Source: Bifidobacterium samirii (GTDB lineage Bacteria; Actinomycetota; Actinomycetes; Actinomycetales; Bifidobacteriaceae). Taken from it: a stretch of DNA of 64,000 nucleotides. Position 1 is the stretch's first letter; each line of letters starts with the position of its first letter. Below are positions 19,638 through 28,214 of this stretch, piece after piece. The notes below the pieces were generated by a model that did not search any database, was not told where the DNA came from, and saw only the letters and a list, made by a program, of their open reading frames with translations. Made by a program: the position numbers and the translations under genes. The DNA lies in contig NZ_QXGK01000007.1 in the NCBI RefSeq assembly GCF_003952945.1, forward strand, positions 53,266 through 117,265, given 5' to 3'.

Positions 19638-19799
19638 GTCGCCAGCCTATCGTCAAGTGCGGAACGCCGTTACGCCGTGGGCTTGCCCGCCCCGCCTTCC
19701 GATTCCGGACGGTTCCGCCGCATCCGCGGCCGGCTCCGACCAGGCCGTGACGGCCGCGGCCGGAACCGGCCGCGCCGCATCCCGTGCGGCGCAGACCGA

Positions 19800-21845
19800 T
19801 CAGCGGGTGCGGAAGGGCACCTTGTGCATCTTCGAGCGGTGGCGGCGCGGCGCGGGCGCATTGCCGCGCCTGGCGGCCATGCGCCGCTCGTGGCGCTTGA
19901 CGTCCTCGGAGCGCTCGTCGACGACGATGCGGTTCTCGTCCTTGCGGTGGATGCGCCTGCCGCCCGCTCCCCCGCGGCGCTCGCCGCGTGCGTCGGCCAT
20001 GTCGCGGCCGTCTCGCCGGTCGGTGCGATCGGCTCGGCCATGGTCCGCCGAACGGCGTTCCTTCGTCGCCTCGCCCTGTGCGAGCCGTTCCTGACGTTCG
20101 ACGTACTTGCGTCCCTTGCCGCGCTGCCCTCCGCGCTTCGCGTTCCCGTCGGACTTGCCGGACTTGCCGTCCGACGCGGACGTGCCCTCCCCGGCCTTTC
20201 CGCGAGCGCCGGCTTCGGCTTCAGCGCCGCGGCGCGGCTCATGGCGGCGTCGGCGCGCCTTGCCGGGGGTGAGTCGGGTCGCGCCGCCGTCGCTTGCGGC
20301 CATGTCTCGGGATGCGGCCTCGGACGTGTCGACGGTGCCGTCGATGACACCGTCGGCGGGCAGGTGGGCGAACGCCTTGGCGTCGGCCTCGGCTTCGAGC
20401 GCGATGTCGGGCAGCTCCCATGCGTCGGCGTTCCGGCCGCGTCGGCGGCGGCCGCCGCCCTTGGATGCGCCGGCCGCGCCGCCGCGGGTGCGGCGCGGGT
20501 TGCCGGCGGGCTGGGCCTGGTCGAGGCTCCAGCCGTTGACGGCGTCGGCGCGCTCGCCCATCAGCGCGAGCACTTCGGGCGATTCGTGGCGCACTTCGAC
20601 GGATTTGACGCGGATGCCGGCGGCCTTGAGCATGCGTCGCGCCTCGCGCCGCTGGTCGGGCATGACGAGGGTGACGACGTCGCCGGTGCGGCCGGCGCGT
20701 GCGGTGCGGCCGGAGCGGTGCACGAACGACTTGGGGTCCTCCGGCGGGTCGACCTGGACGACGAGTTCGACGTTGCTGATGTCGATGCCGCGGGCGGCCA
20801 CGTCGGTGGCGACGAGCACGTTGGCCGCGCCGTTCTCGAATGCGGCGAGGTTGCGGTCGCGCTGGTTCTGCGAGAGGTTGCCGTGCAGTTCGGCGGCGGG
20901 GATGCCGTTGTGGGTCAGGCTCTTGGCGAGCTTCTTCGCCTGGAACTTGGTGCGGGTGAACAGGATGCGCCGGCCCTTGCCGGAGGCGAGCACACGCACG
21001 ACCTCGGACTTGTCGGATTTGGCGACCTCGAACACGTGCTGGGTCATCGTGTCGGAGGCGGCGGTCGGCTCGTCGACGCTGTGGGTCTTGGGGTCGCGCA
21101 GGAACTCGCGTACGACGCCGTCGACGCCGTGGTCGAGCGTCGCGGAGAACAGCATGTGCTGCGCGTCGGGGCGGATCTGGCCCAGGATGCGCTTCACCGG
21201 CGGCAGGAAGCCCATGTCGGCCATCTCGTCGGCCTCGTCGAGGACGACGACCTCCACGTCGGCCAGGGTGAGCATGTTCTGGCGCAGCAGGTCCTCGAGG
21301 CGGCCAGGGCAGGCGACGACGATGTCGGCGCCGGCGCGCAGGTCGCGCGCCTGGCGGCTGTAGCGCACGCCGCCGTACACGGTCGTGGTCTCCAGTCCGG
21401 ACATCTGGGCGAGCGGCGCGAGCACGTCGTTGATCTGGTTGGCGAGCTCGCGCGTGGGCACGAGGATGAGGCCGCGCGGATGCGGCAGGAACCCGTCGGC
21501 GACGCGCTCGTCGTGCCGGCGGCGACGGTCCTGCTTGATCAGGCGGCGGTAGTCGGCCATCGTCATCCTGTCATGCCAGGGCGCGGCGCACAGGCGCGCG
21601 GCGAGCGGGATGCAGAACGCGAGCGTCTTGCCCGAGCCGGTGCGCCCGCGGCCGAGGACGTCGCGGCCGGACAGCGAGTCGGGCAGGGTGTCGGCCTGGA
21701 TGGGGAACGCGTCGGTCTTGCCGTCGGCGGCGAGCACGCGCAGCAGCGGCTCGGGCACGCCGAGCTCGCGGAAGGGCACGGGGCGCACCTCGACGACGGG
21801 CATGGGGGCTTCGGACGGGAGGGATGTCTGGGGGTTCCTGGGCAC
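19800..21845 (-). CDS. DEAD-box ATP-dependent RNA helicase
   Basis: An approximately 680-residue DEAD-box helicase. Conserved motifs in order are the Q-motif region ending FPIQADTLPDSL, motif I GRTGSGKT, motif Ia PTRELANQI, motif II DEAD in VVLDEADEMADMGF, motif III SAT, and the helicase C domain with VATDVAARGIDI and HRSGRTARAG. A tail of about 240 residues rich in Arg, Lys, Gly and Asp, probably RNA-binding, follows the core. It likely remodels structured RNA in ribosome assembly or decay. A GTG start at 21845 has AAAGG upstream. An ATG at 21803 (MPVVEVRPV) is the alternative and would remove 14 residues. Confidence 0.9.
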   Translation of the reverse strand: MPRNPQTSLPSEAPMPVVEVRPVPFRELGVPEPLLRVLAADGKTDAFPIQADTLPDSLSGRDVLGRGRTGSGKTLAFCIPLAARLCAAPWHDRMTMADYRRLIKQDRRRRHDERVADGFLPHPRGLILVPTRELANQINDVLAPLAQMSGLETTTVYGGVRYSRQARDLRAGADIVVACPGRLEDLLRQNMLTLADVEVVVLDEADEMADMGFLPPVKRILGQIRPDAQHMLFSATLDHGVDGVVREFLRDPKTHSVDEPTAASDTMTQHVFEVAKSDKSEVVRVLASGKGRRILFTRTKFQAKKLAKSLTHNGIPAAELHGNLSQNQRDRNLAAFENGAANVLVATDVAARGIDISNVELVVQVDPPEDPKSFVHRSGRTARAGRTGDVVTLVMPDQRREARRMLKAAGIRVKSVEVRHESPEVLALMGERADAVNGWSLDQAQPAGNPRRTRGGAAGASKGGGRRRRGRNADAWELPDIALEAEADAKAFAHLPADGVIDGTVDTSEAASRDMAASDGGATRLTPGKARRRRHEPRRGAEAEAGARGKAGEGTSASDGKSGKSDGNAKRGGQRGKGRKYVERQERLAQGEATKERRSADHGRADRTDRRDGRDMADARGERRGGAGGRRIHRKDENRIVVDERSEDVKRHERRMAARRGNAPAPRRHRSKMHKVPFRTR

Positions 21846-21970
21846 GGGGGCCTTTCGTATTCGGGGATGCGCATCGCGCGGGCAAACCCGCCCACTGTAG
21901 CCCATAGGCGCTACTTCGCCGGGCGATACCGCGACCGATATCGAGAAAACACTACGTCAAACGATTTTAG

Positions 21971-21982
21971 GTTAACGTTAAC
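21971..21982. promoter_or_regulatory. Palindromic LacI-type operator candidate upstream of the first GH101 gene
   Basis: GTTAACGTTAAC is a perfect 12-bp palindrome within an AT-rich leader of about 190 bases, unlike the GC-rich surroundings. A further GTTAAC lies at 22047-22052. Related sequence occurs at the same relative place before the second GH101 gene. LacI-family repressors commonly bind such sites; the identity of the factor is inference. Confidence 0.5.
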
Positions 21983-22134
21983 ACAGTTTATTAACAGTGC
22001 TTTTTCGCTGGAAACACAAGGCAACACATCGTCGTTGCGCCTTTTTGTTAACTATGTTATCTTTTTAAATTGCAATTGCCTTCCATGCTTCATCGCCATG
22101 GCGGGCACTCCTCAATGATGAGAAGGATTCAGTT

Positions 22135-25100
22135 ATGAACAAACGAATCGCATCGGTGACGCTGGCTGCAGCCCTCGTCGTCGCCCCCATGGGCGTCGCG
22201 GGCGTGGCCAATGCGGAGCCGCTCCTCTCACAGGAGATGCAGAACCAGATTCTGCAGGTCCTGCAGGAGGGACAGGAGACGACGGAGGCCACAACACAGG
22301 CCGACGTCTCGGGCTGGACTGTGGACAGCAGCATCGCGCTCGGCGGGGAGATCCTCGAGGAGGCCGACGGATGGGTCCACTTCAAGTCCAACGAGAAGCA
22401 CGGCAACGCCGTGAAGAACCCCTCCGAGAACAACAACTGGCCGGCGGTCGCCATCGCCGACCAGACGTTCGACTTCACCAAGGCCGGCCAGTTCCACGCC
22501 ACGCTCAGGTCCCCGCAGGAGCCCAGCGACAACCGCTTCGGCTTCTACCTGGGCTACAAGGATCCGGGCAACGGCCTGTTCATCGGCTTCGACACCGGCG
22601 GCTGGTTCTGGCAGAAGTACGAGAACGGCGACGGCGCCTGGTACTCGGGCGACCGCATCGCGGCCCCGGCGGCCAACGCCGAGACCGACGTGCTCGTCTC
22701 CTGGACCGACGACCACAAGGTCACGCTCACCGTCGACGGCCAGACGGCCTTCACCGAGGACTTCTCCTCGATGGGCAACCTGAGCGACAAGGTCGCGATG
22801 AAGGCCGGCTCGTGGAAGAACTTCAACGACGTCACCGACATGTACGTCAAGGACTTCCCCGAGGCCGACACCTCCGTCTACGACGTGGCCGGCAACGTCT
22901 GGCACGACAAGGGCGTGGTGGCCGGCGCGACCGTGCGCATCGGCGACAAGACCGCCACCACCGACGCCAAGGGCAACTTCTCCGTCACCGGCCTGAAGAA
23001 CGGCAAGTACACGCTCAGCGTGAGCGCCGAAGGCTATGAGGACGCCTCCCAGGAGGTCGTCATCAACGGATCCAGCCAGCTGGCCCTTCAGGTCAGGATG
23101 ACCCCGGCCGCGGTGGTGGAGACCGAGACGCTCGCCACCGAGCAGATGACCGTCGCACTCAAGAAGCACTTCCCGTCCGTGCTCTCCTACACGATGAGCG
23201 ACGGCAAGGTCATGCACGGCCAGTCCAGGGACGTGCGCACCGTCGAGATCAACGGCACCAACGTCGAGCTGACCGACGACGACGTGACCTTCAAGAAGGA
23301 CGGCGACACCAAGGCCACGTATGTGCTGACCGTGAAGAACGAGGCCAAGCACGTCGACGCCGTCGTCACCGTCGAGATCGGCGTGGAGAAGAACACGCTG
23401 CACATGGACGTCACCAAGATCGAGAACAAGGCCGACGAGGACAAGTACCCGATCCAGACGATCTCGTTCCCCAACCACAGCCTCGTGTCCGTGCGCGCCG
23501 ACCAGACCGACGCACAGTTCACCGGCGCCCGCATGTCGTCCGACACCAACAAGCCCGGCGACACGAACTTCGGCATCACCGACAGTCTCAACAAGACGAA
23601 CGACGACTACACGTACGCGTTCGTCTCCGGCGGCGGTCTGAGCGCGGGCCTGTGGTCCAACTCCGAGCACGACGGCTCCACCGCCAGCGGCACCGTCGCG
23701 GGCGGCGCGAAGAACACCCGTGTGTACGCCACGACCCAGTCGGTCTCCGGCGTCACGTCGCTCGGCCTCGCCAGCGCCCCGTGGTACTACCATCGCACCG
23801 TGACGGATTCCAAGGGAAGGTCCTACGCCGTCGAGGAGACGGATATGCCGAAGATGGCCGTCGCGATCGCCGGCGACCAGAACGAGGACGGCACCGTCAA
23901 CTGGCAGGACGGCGCCATCGCCTACCGGTCCATCATGAACAACCCGTACAAGTCCGAGGAGGTGCCCGAGCTCGTCGCCTGGCGCATCGCCATGAACTTC
24001 GGCGGACAGGCCCAGAACCCGTTCCTCACCACCCTCGACAACGTCAAGAAGGTCGCCCTCAACACCGACGGCCTCGGACAGTCCGTGCTCCTCAAGGGCT
24101 ACGGCAACGAGGGCCACGACTCCGGACACCCCGACTACGCCGACATCGGCGAGCGCATCGGCGGCGCCGACGACATGAACGAGCTCATGGAGAAGGGAGC
24201 CGAATACGGCGCCCGCTTCGGCATCCACGTCAACGCGTCCGAGATGTACCCCGAAGCCAAGGCCTTCAACGAGGACATGGTCCGCCGCAACTCCTCCGGC
24301 GGCCTGAGCTACGGCTGGAACTGGCTCGATCAGGGCGTGGGCATCGACGGCATCTACGATCTGGCCTCCGGATCGCGCGAGAGCCGCTTCGACGCGCTGT
24401 CCGAGAAGGTCGGCGACAACATGGACTTCATCTACCTCGACGTGTGGGGCAACAACACCTCCGGCGCCGAGGACTCGTGGGAGACCCGCAAGATGAGCCA
24501 GATGATCAACGACAACGGCTGGCGCATGACCACCGAATGGGGCGCGGGCAACGAGTACGATTCGACCTTCCAGCACTGGGCGGCCGATCTGACCTACGGC
24601 GGCTCCGGCATGAAGGGCGAGAACTCCCAGGTGATGCGCTTCCTGCGCAACCACCAGAAGGACAGCTGGGTGGGCGACTACCCGAGCTACGGCGGCGCGG
24701 CCAACGCACCGCTGCTCGGCGGCTACAACATGAAGGACTTCGAGGGCTGGCAGGGACGCAACGACTACGCCGCGTACATCACCAACCTGTACACCCATGA
24801 CGTGTCGACGAAGTTCATCCAGCACTTCAAGGTCACGCAGTGGGTCAACAGCCCGCTCGACGCGACCTCGACCCAGGACGCCTCCGTCAACAACGGCAAT
24901 GAGCAGATCACGCTCAAGGACGACAACGGCAACACCCTCGTCCTGTCCCGCGGCTCCAACGACACGTCGAACGCCGCGTACCGCGACCGCACCATCACCC
25001 TCAACGGCGTGACCGTCGCCACCGGCGCGGTCTCCCGCGGCGACAACGGCACCGGCGGCACCGAGTCCTACCTCCTGCCCTGGATGTGGGACGCGTCCAC

Positions 25101-27975
25101 CGGCGAGCTGCTCGGAAGCGACGACCAGCGCCTCTACCACTGGAACACCACCGGCGGCGAGACCACCTGGACCCTGCCGACCGGATGGGAGAACCTCTCC
25201 AGCGTCAAGGTGTACCAGCTGACCGACCAGGGCAAGACCGACGAGCAGGACGTGGCCGTCGTCAACGGCCAGGTCACGCTCAGCGCCGACGCGCAGACCC
25301 CGTACGTCGTGTACAAGGGCGAGGCCAAGCAGATCCAGGTCAACTGGAGCGACGGCATGCACGTCGTGGACGCCGGCTTCAACGGCGGCCAGGCCACCCT
25401 CAAGGACAACTGGACCGTCACCGGCAACGGCACCGCCGAGGTCGAGGGCACCAACAACGCCATGCTGCGCCTGACCGGCAAGGTCTCGGTCTCCCAGAAG
25501 ATCACCGACCTCAAGGCCGGCGAGCGCTACGCGCTGTATCTGGGCGTCGACAACCGCACCGCGGGCGACGCGTCCGTGACCGTCACCGACGGCGGCACGA
25601 CGCTGGCGTCGAACTCCACCGGCACGAGCATCGCCAAGAACTACATCAAGGCGTACGCGCACAACACCAACACGAACACGGAGGCCGGCAGCAGCTACTT
25701 CCAGAACATGTACGTGTGGTTCACCGCACCGGAGTCCGGCACCGCCGAAGTGACGCTGTCGCTCAAGAGCGACGACGCCGAGCATGCCTACTTCGATGAC
25801 GTCCGCATCCTCGAGAACGCCTACGACGGCATCGTCTCCGAGGCCGACGGCACGCTCAAGACGCTGACCAACGACTTCGAGAACAACGCCCAGGGCATCT
25901 GGCCGTTCGTCATCTCGGGCATCGAGGGCGTCGAGGACAACCGCACCCACCTGTCGGAGCTGCACGCCCCGTACACGCAGGCCGGTTGGGACGTCAAGAA
26001 GATGGACGACGTGCTCGACGGCGACTGGTCCGTGAAGATCAACGGTCTGGCCGGCTACGGCACGCTCGCCTACCAGACGATCCCGCAGAACGTGAAGTTC
26101 GAGGCCGGCGAGCAGTACAAGGTCTCGTTCGACTACCAGTCCGGCTCCGACGACATCTACGCCGTCGCCATCGGACAGGGCGAGTTCAACGCGGCGTCCA
26201 CCGAGTTCCAGAACCTCAAGAAGGCGCTGGGCGAGGACGGCCACTACGAGTTCACCCTCACGGGCGGCATCAACGGCGACTCCTGGTTCGGCATCTACTC
26301 GACCTCCACGGCGGCCGACACGCAGGGCACCAGCGGCAACGCGGCGAACTTCGGCGGCTACAAGGACTTCGTCCTCGACAACCTCACGATCGAGCACGTC
26401 GAGTCCGAGTCCCACTCCAAGGCCGACGCCCAGGCCAAGCTCGACGAGGTCACCGGCAAGTACGACGGCAGGCGTTCGGAGTACTCCGACGCCGCCTGGC
26501 GCACCTACCATGACACCATCGCCGAGGCCCGCGTGATGATCGACAGGATCGGCGCGACCGAGGCCGACTTCACCAAGGCGTACAACATCCTGTCCGCGCT
26601 CGACGAGTACATGGCCACCGCTCCCGGCAACGAGAGCAGCGACAAGTACGACGTCGCCACGGAGGGCGCGTACACGGTGAGCACCGGCAGCGAGGAGCCC
26701 ACCGCCGGCCTGCCGAGCGAAGGCCCGGCCTCCCTGGCCCAGGACGGCGCCGAAGGCACCCACTGGCACACCAGCTGGAGCCAGAACGCCGTCGGCAACG
26801 GCACCGCGTGGTATGAGTTCAACCTGACCGAGCCGACCGACATCAACGGCCTGCGCTACCTGCCGCGCGCCGGCGCCGCGAACGCCAACGGCAAGATCAA
26901 GGGCTACACGATCGAGGTCGAGACCGCCGCCGGCACCGTCACGACGGCCGCGGAAGGCGAGTTCTCCACCACGACCATGTGGCAGAAGGCGAAGTTCGAC
27001 ACCGTCAAGGACGCCGTGCGCGTCCGCCTGACCGTGAAGACCTCCGCCGGCCAGTCCGAGTCGCAGGCGAACAAGTTCGCCTCCGCCGCCGAGCTGCGTC
27101 TGACCACCGACCGCGAGGTCGCCGAGGAGACCATCCCCGTCGACACGAGCGAGCTGGAGGAACTGGTCACCAAGGCCGAGGCCCTGCAGGAGAAGGACTA
27201 CTCCGCCGACTCCTGGAAGGCGTTCGCCGAGGCCCGCGACTACGGCCGCAAGGTCCTCGACCGCCTGACCGGCGACACCCCGGAGACGTCCGACGACGAC
27301 GCCTACGAAGTGGGCCTGGCCAGCGCGAACCTGCGCACCACGATGGCCGCCCTCGAGCGCGTCACCCCGGACTACGCCGCGCTTGACGCCGTGATCGCCA
27401 AGGCCGACGCCCTGGTCGCCGACGCCTACACGGAGGAGACCTGGCAGGCCATGCAGACCGCACTGGCCGACGCCAAGGCCGTCCGCGCCGACGAGAACGC
27501 CAACCAGAGCGCCATCGACAAGGCCGCCGAGACCCTGACCAAGGCGATCGACGCCCTGGAGAAGGCCGAGCCGAAGCCGGATCCGGAGCCGGGCACCGTC
27601 GATAAGACCAAGCTCGAGCAGGCGATCGCCAAGGCCGACGCGCTCAAGAAGGCCGACTACACCGAGGCCTCCTGGAACGCCCTGACCACGGCGCTCGACA
27701 AGGCCAAGGCCACGCTCGCCGACGAGAACGCCGACCAGACCGCGGTCGATCAGGCGCTCAAGGGCCTGCAGGACGCCATCGCCGGCCTCAAGGCCGCCGG
27801 CACCGGCACGGGCGACAACAAGCCCGGCCCGAGCCAGCCGTCCGGCAAGCCGTCCACCAAGCCCGGCAAGCCCGCGAACACGGGTGCGTCCATCGCCACG
27901 GCCGTCACCGCGGGATTCGTCCTGCTGGCCGGTGCGGGCGCGCTCACCATCGTGCGCCGCCGCCGTCTGGGCTGA
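22135..27975 (+). CDS. Endo-alpha-N-acetylgalactosaminidase, GH101, cell-wall anchored (copy 1)
   Basis: A 1946-residue secreted enzyme expected to release core-1 disaccharide (Gal-beta-1,3-GalNAc) from mucin-type O-glycans. There is a signal peptide (residues 1-27, cleaved after VANA), then a jelly-roll-like domain (about 60-240) and a CnaB-like domain (about 245-320). The GH101 core follows, its barrel at about 570-900 with nucleophile D769 (FIYLDVWG) and acid/base E801 (TTEWG), the 32-residue spacing matching EngBF-type enzymes. Beta domains, a galactose-binding/F5-8C-like module (about 1530-1660) and three FIVAR-like helical repeats come next. The C-terminus has PANTGAS, a hydrophobic helix and an RRRR tail, a sortase signal. 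AAGGA precedes the ATG. Length is close to B. longum EngBF. Confidence 0.93.
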   Translation: MNKRIASVTLAAALVVAPMGVAGVANAEPLLSQEMQNQILQVLQEGQETTEATTQADVSGWTVDSSIALGGEILEEADGWVHFKSNEKHGNAVKNPSENNNWPAVAIADQTFDFTKAGQFHATLRSPQEPSDNRFGFYLGYKDPGNGLFIGFDTGGWFWQKYENGDGAWYSGDRIAAPAANAETDVLVSWTDDHKVTLTVDGQTAFTEDFSSMGNLSDKVAMKAGSWKNFNDVTDMYVKDFPEADTSVYDVAGNVWHDKGVVAGATVRIGDKTATTDAKGNFSVTGLKNGKYTLSVSAEGYEDASQEVVINGSSQLALQVRMTPAAVVETETLATEQMTVALKKHFPSVLSYTMSDGKVMHGQSRDVRTVEINGTNVELTDDDVTFKKDGDTKATYVLTVKNEAKHVDAVVTVEIGVEKNTLHMDVTKIENKADEDKYPIQTISFPNHSLVSVRADQTDAQFTGARMSSDTNKPGDTNFGITDSLNKTNDDYTYAFVSGGGLSAGLWSNSEHDGSTASGTVAGGAKNTRVYATTQSVSGVTSLGLASAPWYYHRTVTDSKGRSYAVEETDMPKMAVAIAGDQNEDGTVNWQDGAIAYRSIMNNPYKSEEVPELVAWRIAMNFGGQAQNPFLTTLDNVKKVALNTDGLGQSVLLKGYGNEGHDSGHPDYADIGERIGGADDMNELMEKGAEYGARFGIHVNASEMYPEAKAFNEDMVRRNSSGGLSYGWNWLDQGVGIDGIYDLASGSRESRFDALSEKVGDNMDFIYLDVWGNNTSGAEDSWETRKMSQMINDNGWRMTTEWGAGNEYDSTFQHWAADLTYGGSGMKGENSQVMRFLRNHQKDSWVGDYPSYGGAANAPLLGGYNMKDFEGWQGRNDYAAYITNLYTHDVSTKFIQHFKVTQWVNSPLDATSTQDASVNNGNEQITLKDDNGNTLVLSRGSNDTSNAAYRDRTITLNGVTVATGAVSRGDNGTGGTESYLLPWMWDASTGELLGSDDQRLYHWNTTGGETTWTLPTGWENLSSVKVYQLTDQGKTDEQDVAVVNGQVTLSADAQTPYVVYKGEAKQIQVNWSDGMHVVDAGFNGGQATLKDNWTVTGNGTAEVEGTNNAMLRLTGKVSVSQKITDLKAGERYALYLGVDNRTAGDASVTVTDGGTTLASNSTGTSIAKNYIKAYAHNTNTNTEAGSSYFQNMYVWFTAPESGTAEVTLSLKSDDAEHAYFDDVRILENAYDGIVSEADGTLKTLTNDFENNAQGIWPFVISGIEGVEDNRTHLSELHAPYTQAGWDVKKMDDVLDGDWSVKINGLAGYGTLAYQTIPQNVKFEAGEQYKVSFDYQSGSDDIYAVAIGQGEFNAASTEFQNLKKALGEDGHYEFTLTGGINGDSWFGIYSTSTAADTQGTSGNAANFGGYKDFVLDNLTIEHVESESHSKADAQAKLDEVTGKYDGRRSEYSDAAWRTYHDTIAEARVMIDRIGATEADFTKAYNILSALDEYMATAPGNESSDKYDVATEGAYTVSTGSEEPTAGLPSEGPASLAQDGAEGTHWHTSWSQNAVGNGTAWYEFNLTEPTDINGLRYLPRAGAANANGKIKGYTIEVETAAGTVTTAAEGEFSTTTMWQKAKFDTVKDAVRVRLTVKTSAGQSESQANKFASAAELRLTTDREVAEETIPVDTSELEELVTKAEALQEKDYSADSWKAFAEARDYGRKVLDRLTGDTPETSDDDAYEVGLASANLRTTMAALERVTPDYAALDAVIAKADALVADAYTEETWQAMQTALADAKAVRADENANQSAIDKAAETLTKAIDALEKAEPKPDPEPGTVDKTKLEQAIAKADALKKADYTEASWNALTTALDKAKATLADENADQTAVDQALKGLQDAIAGLKAAGTGTGDNKPGPSQPSGKPSTKPGKPANTGASIATAVTAGFVLLAGAGALTIVRRRRLG
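23852..24268 (+). repeat. Near-identical 417-bp block shared by the two GH101 genes (copy 1)
   Basis: These 417 bases match 29950-30366 with a single mismatch (CTC against CTG in a Gly-Leu-Gly codon run). Flanking coding DNA is much more divergent. The block encodes the barrel part from the MAVAIAGDQNEDG segment to the NASEMYPEAKAF segment. Confidence 0.95.
24901..25106 (+). repeat. Near-identical 206-bp block shared by the two GH101 genes (copy 1)
   Basis: This block matches 31017-31222 with three mismatches. It encodes the beta domain following the barrel, including DNGNTLVLSRGSNDTSNAAY. Confidence 0.93.
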
Positions 27976-28026
27976 CCCAAGGGAATCGGGGGCGTGATCC
28001 CCACTCCCCCGGCACCCCGCTGACAT

Positions 28027-28065
28027 GAATGGCGGGGACGACCTCCACGGCCGTCCCCGCCATTC
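28027..28065 (+). terminator. Terminator of the first GH101 gene
   Basis: A 14-bp stem (GAATGGCGGGGACG at 28027-28040 with 28052-28065) lies 52 bases after the stop. It is nearly the same sequence as the terminator of the second GH101 gene, so the duplicated unit included it. One mismatch in the inner stem distinguishes it from the perfect copy at 34074-34112. Confidence 0.8.
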
Positions 28066-28127
28066 GTCGTATCCGGGCGCCTTCCACGGCACACCAAGCA
28101 TCGTCGTCCGTGACATTCCACGATTAT

Positions 28128-28148
28128 GTTAAGATTGTTTACGTTAAT
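28128..28148 (+). promoter_or_regulatory. Operator-like site upstream of the second GH101 gene
   Basis: A short AT-rich island contains GTTAAG followed by TTTACGTTAAT, resembling half-sites of the GTTAACGTTAAC palindrome before the first GH101 gene. It lies about 67 bases before the ATG. Confidence 0.4.
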
Positions 28149-28214
28149 GGCCGGCGATGCGGCTCATCACCCCCGCCGGCTTCCTCTCAACGATGAGATC
28201 CAAGGAACCACCGC

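Noticed and set aside
22228-28116. A 1962-codon minus-strand open frame opposite the first GH101 gene (and a similar one at 28752-33422)
   Set aside because: Both arise from third-position G/C bias on the coding strand. The predicted proteins are Val/Gly/Asp/His-rich with no ribosome site or fold.
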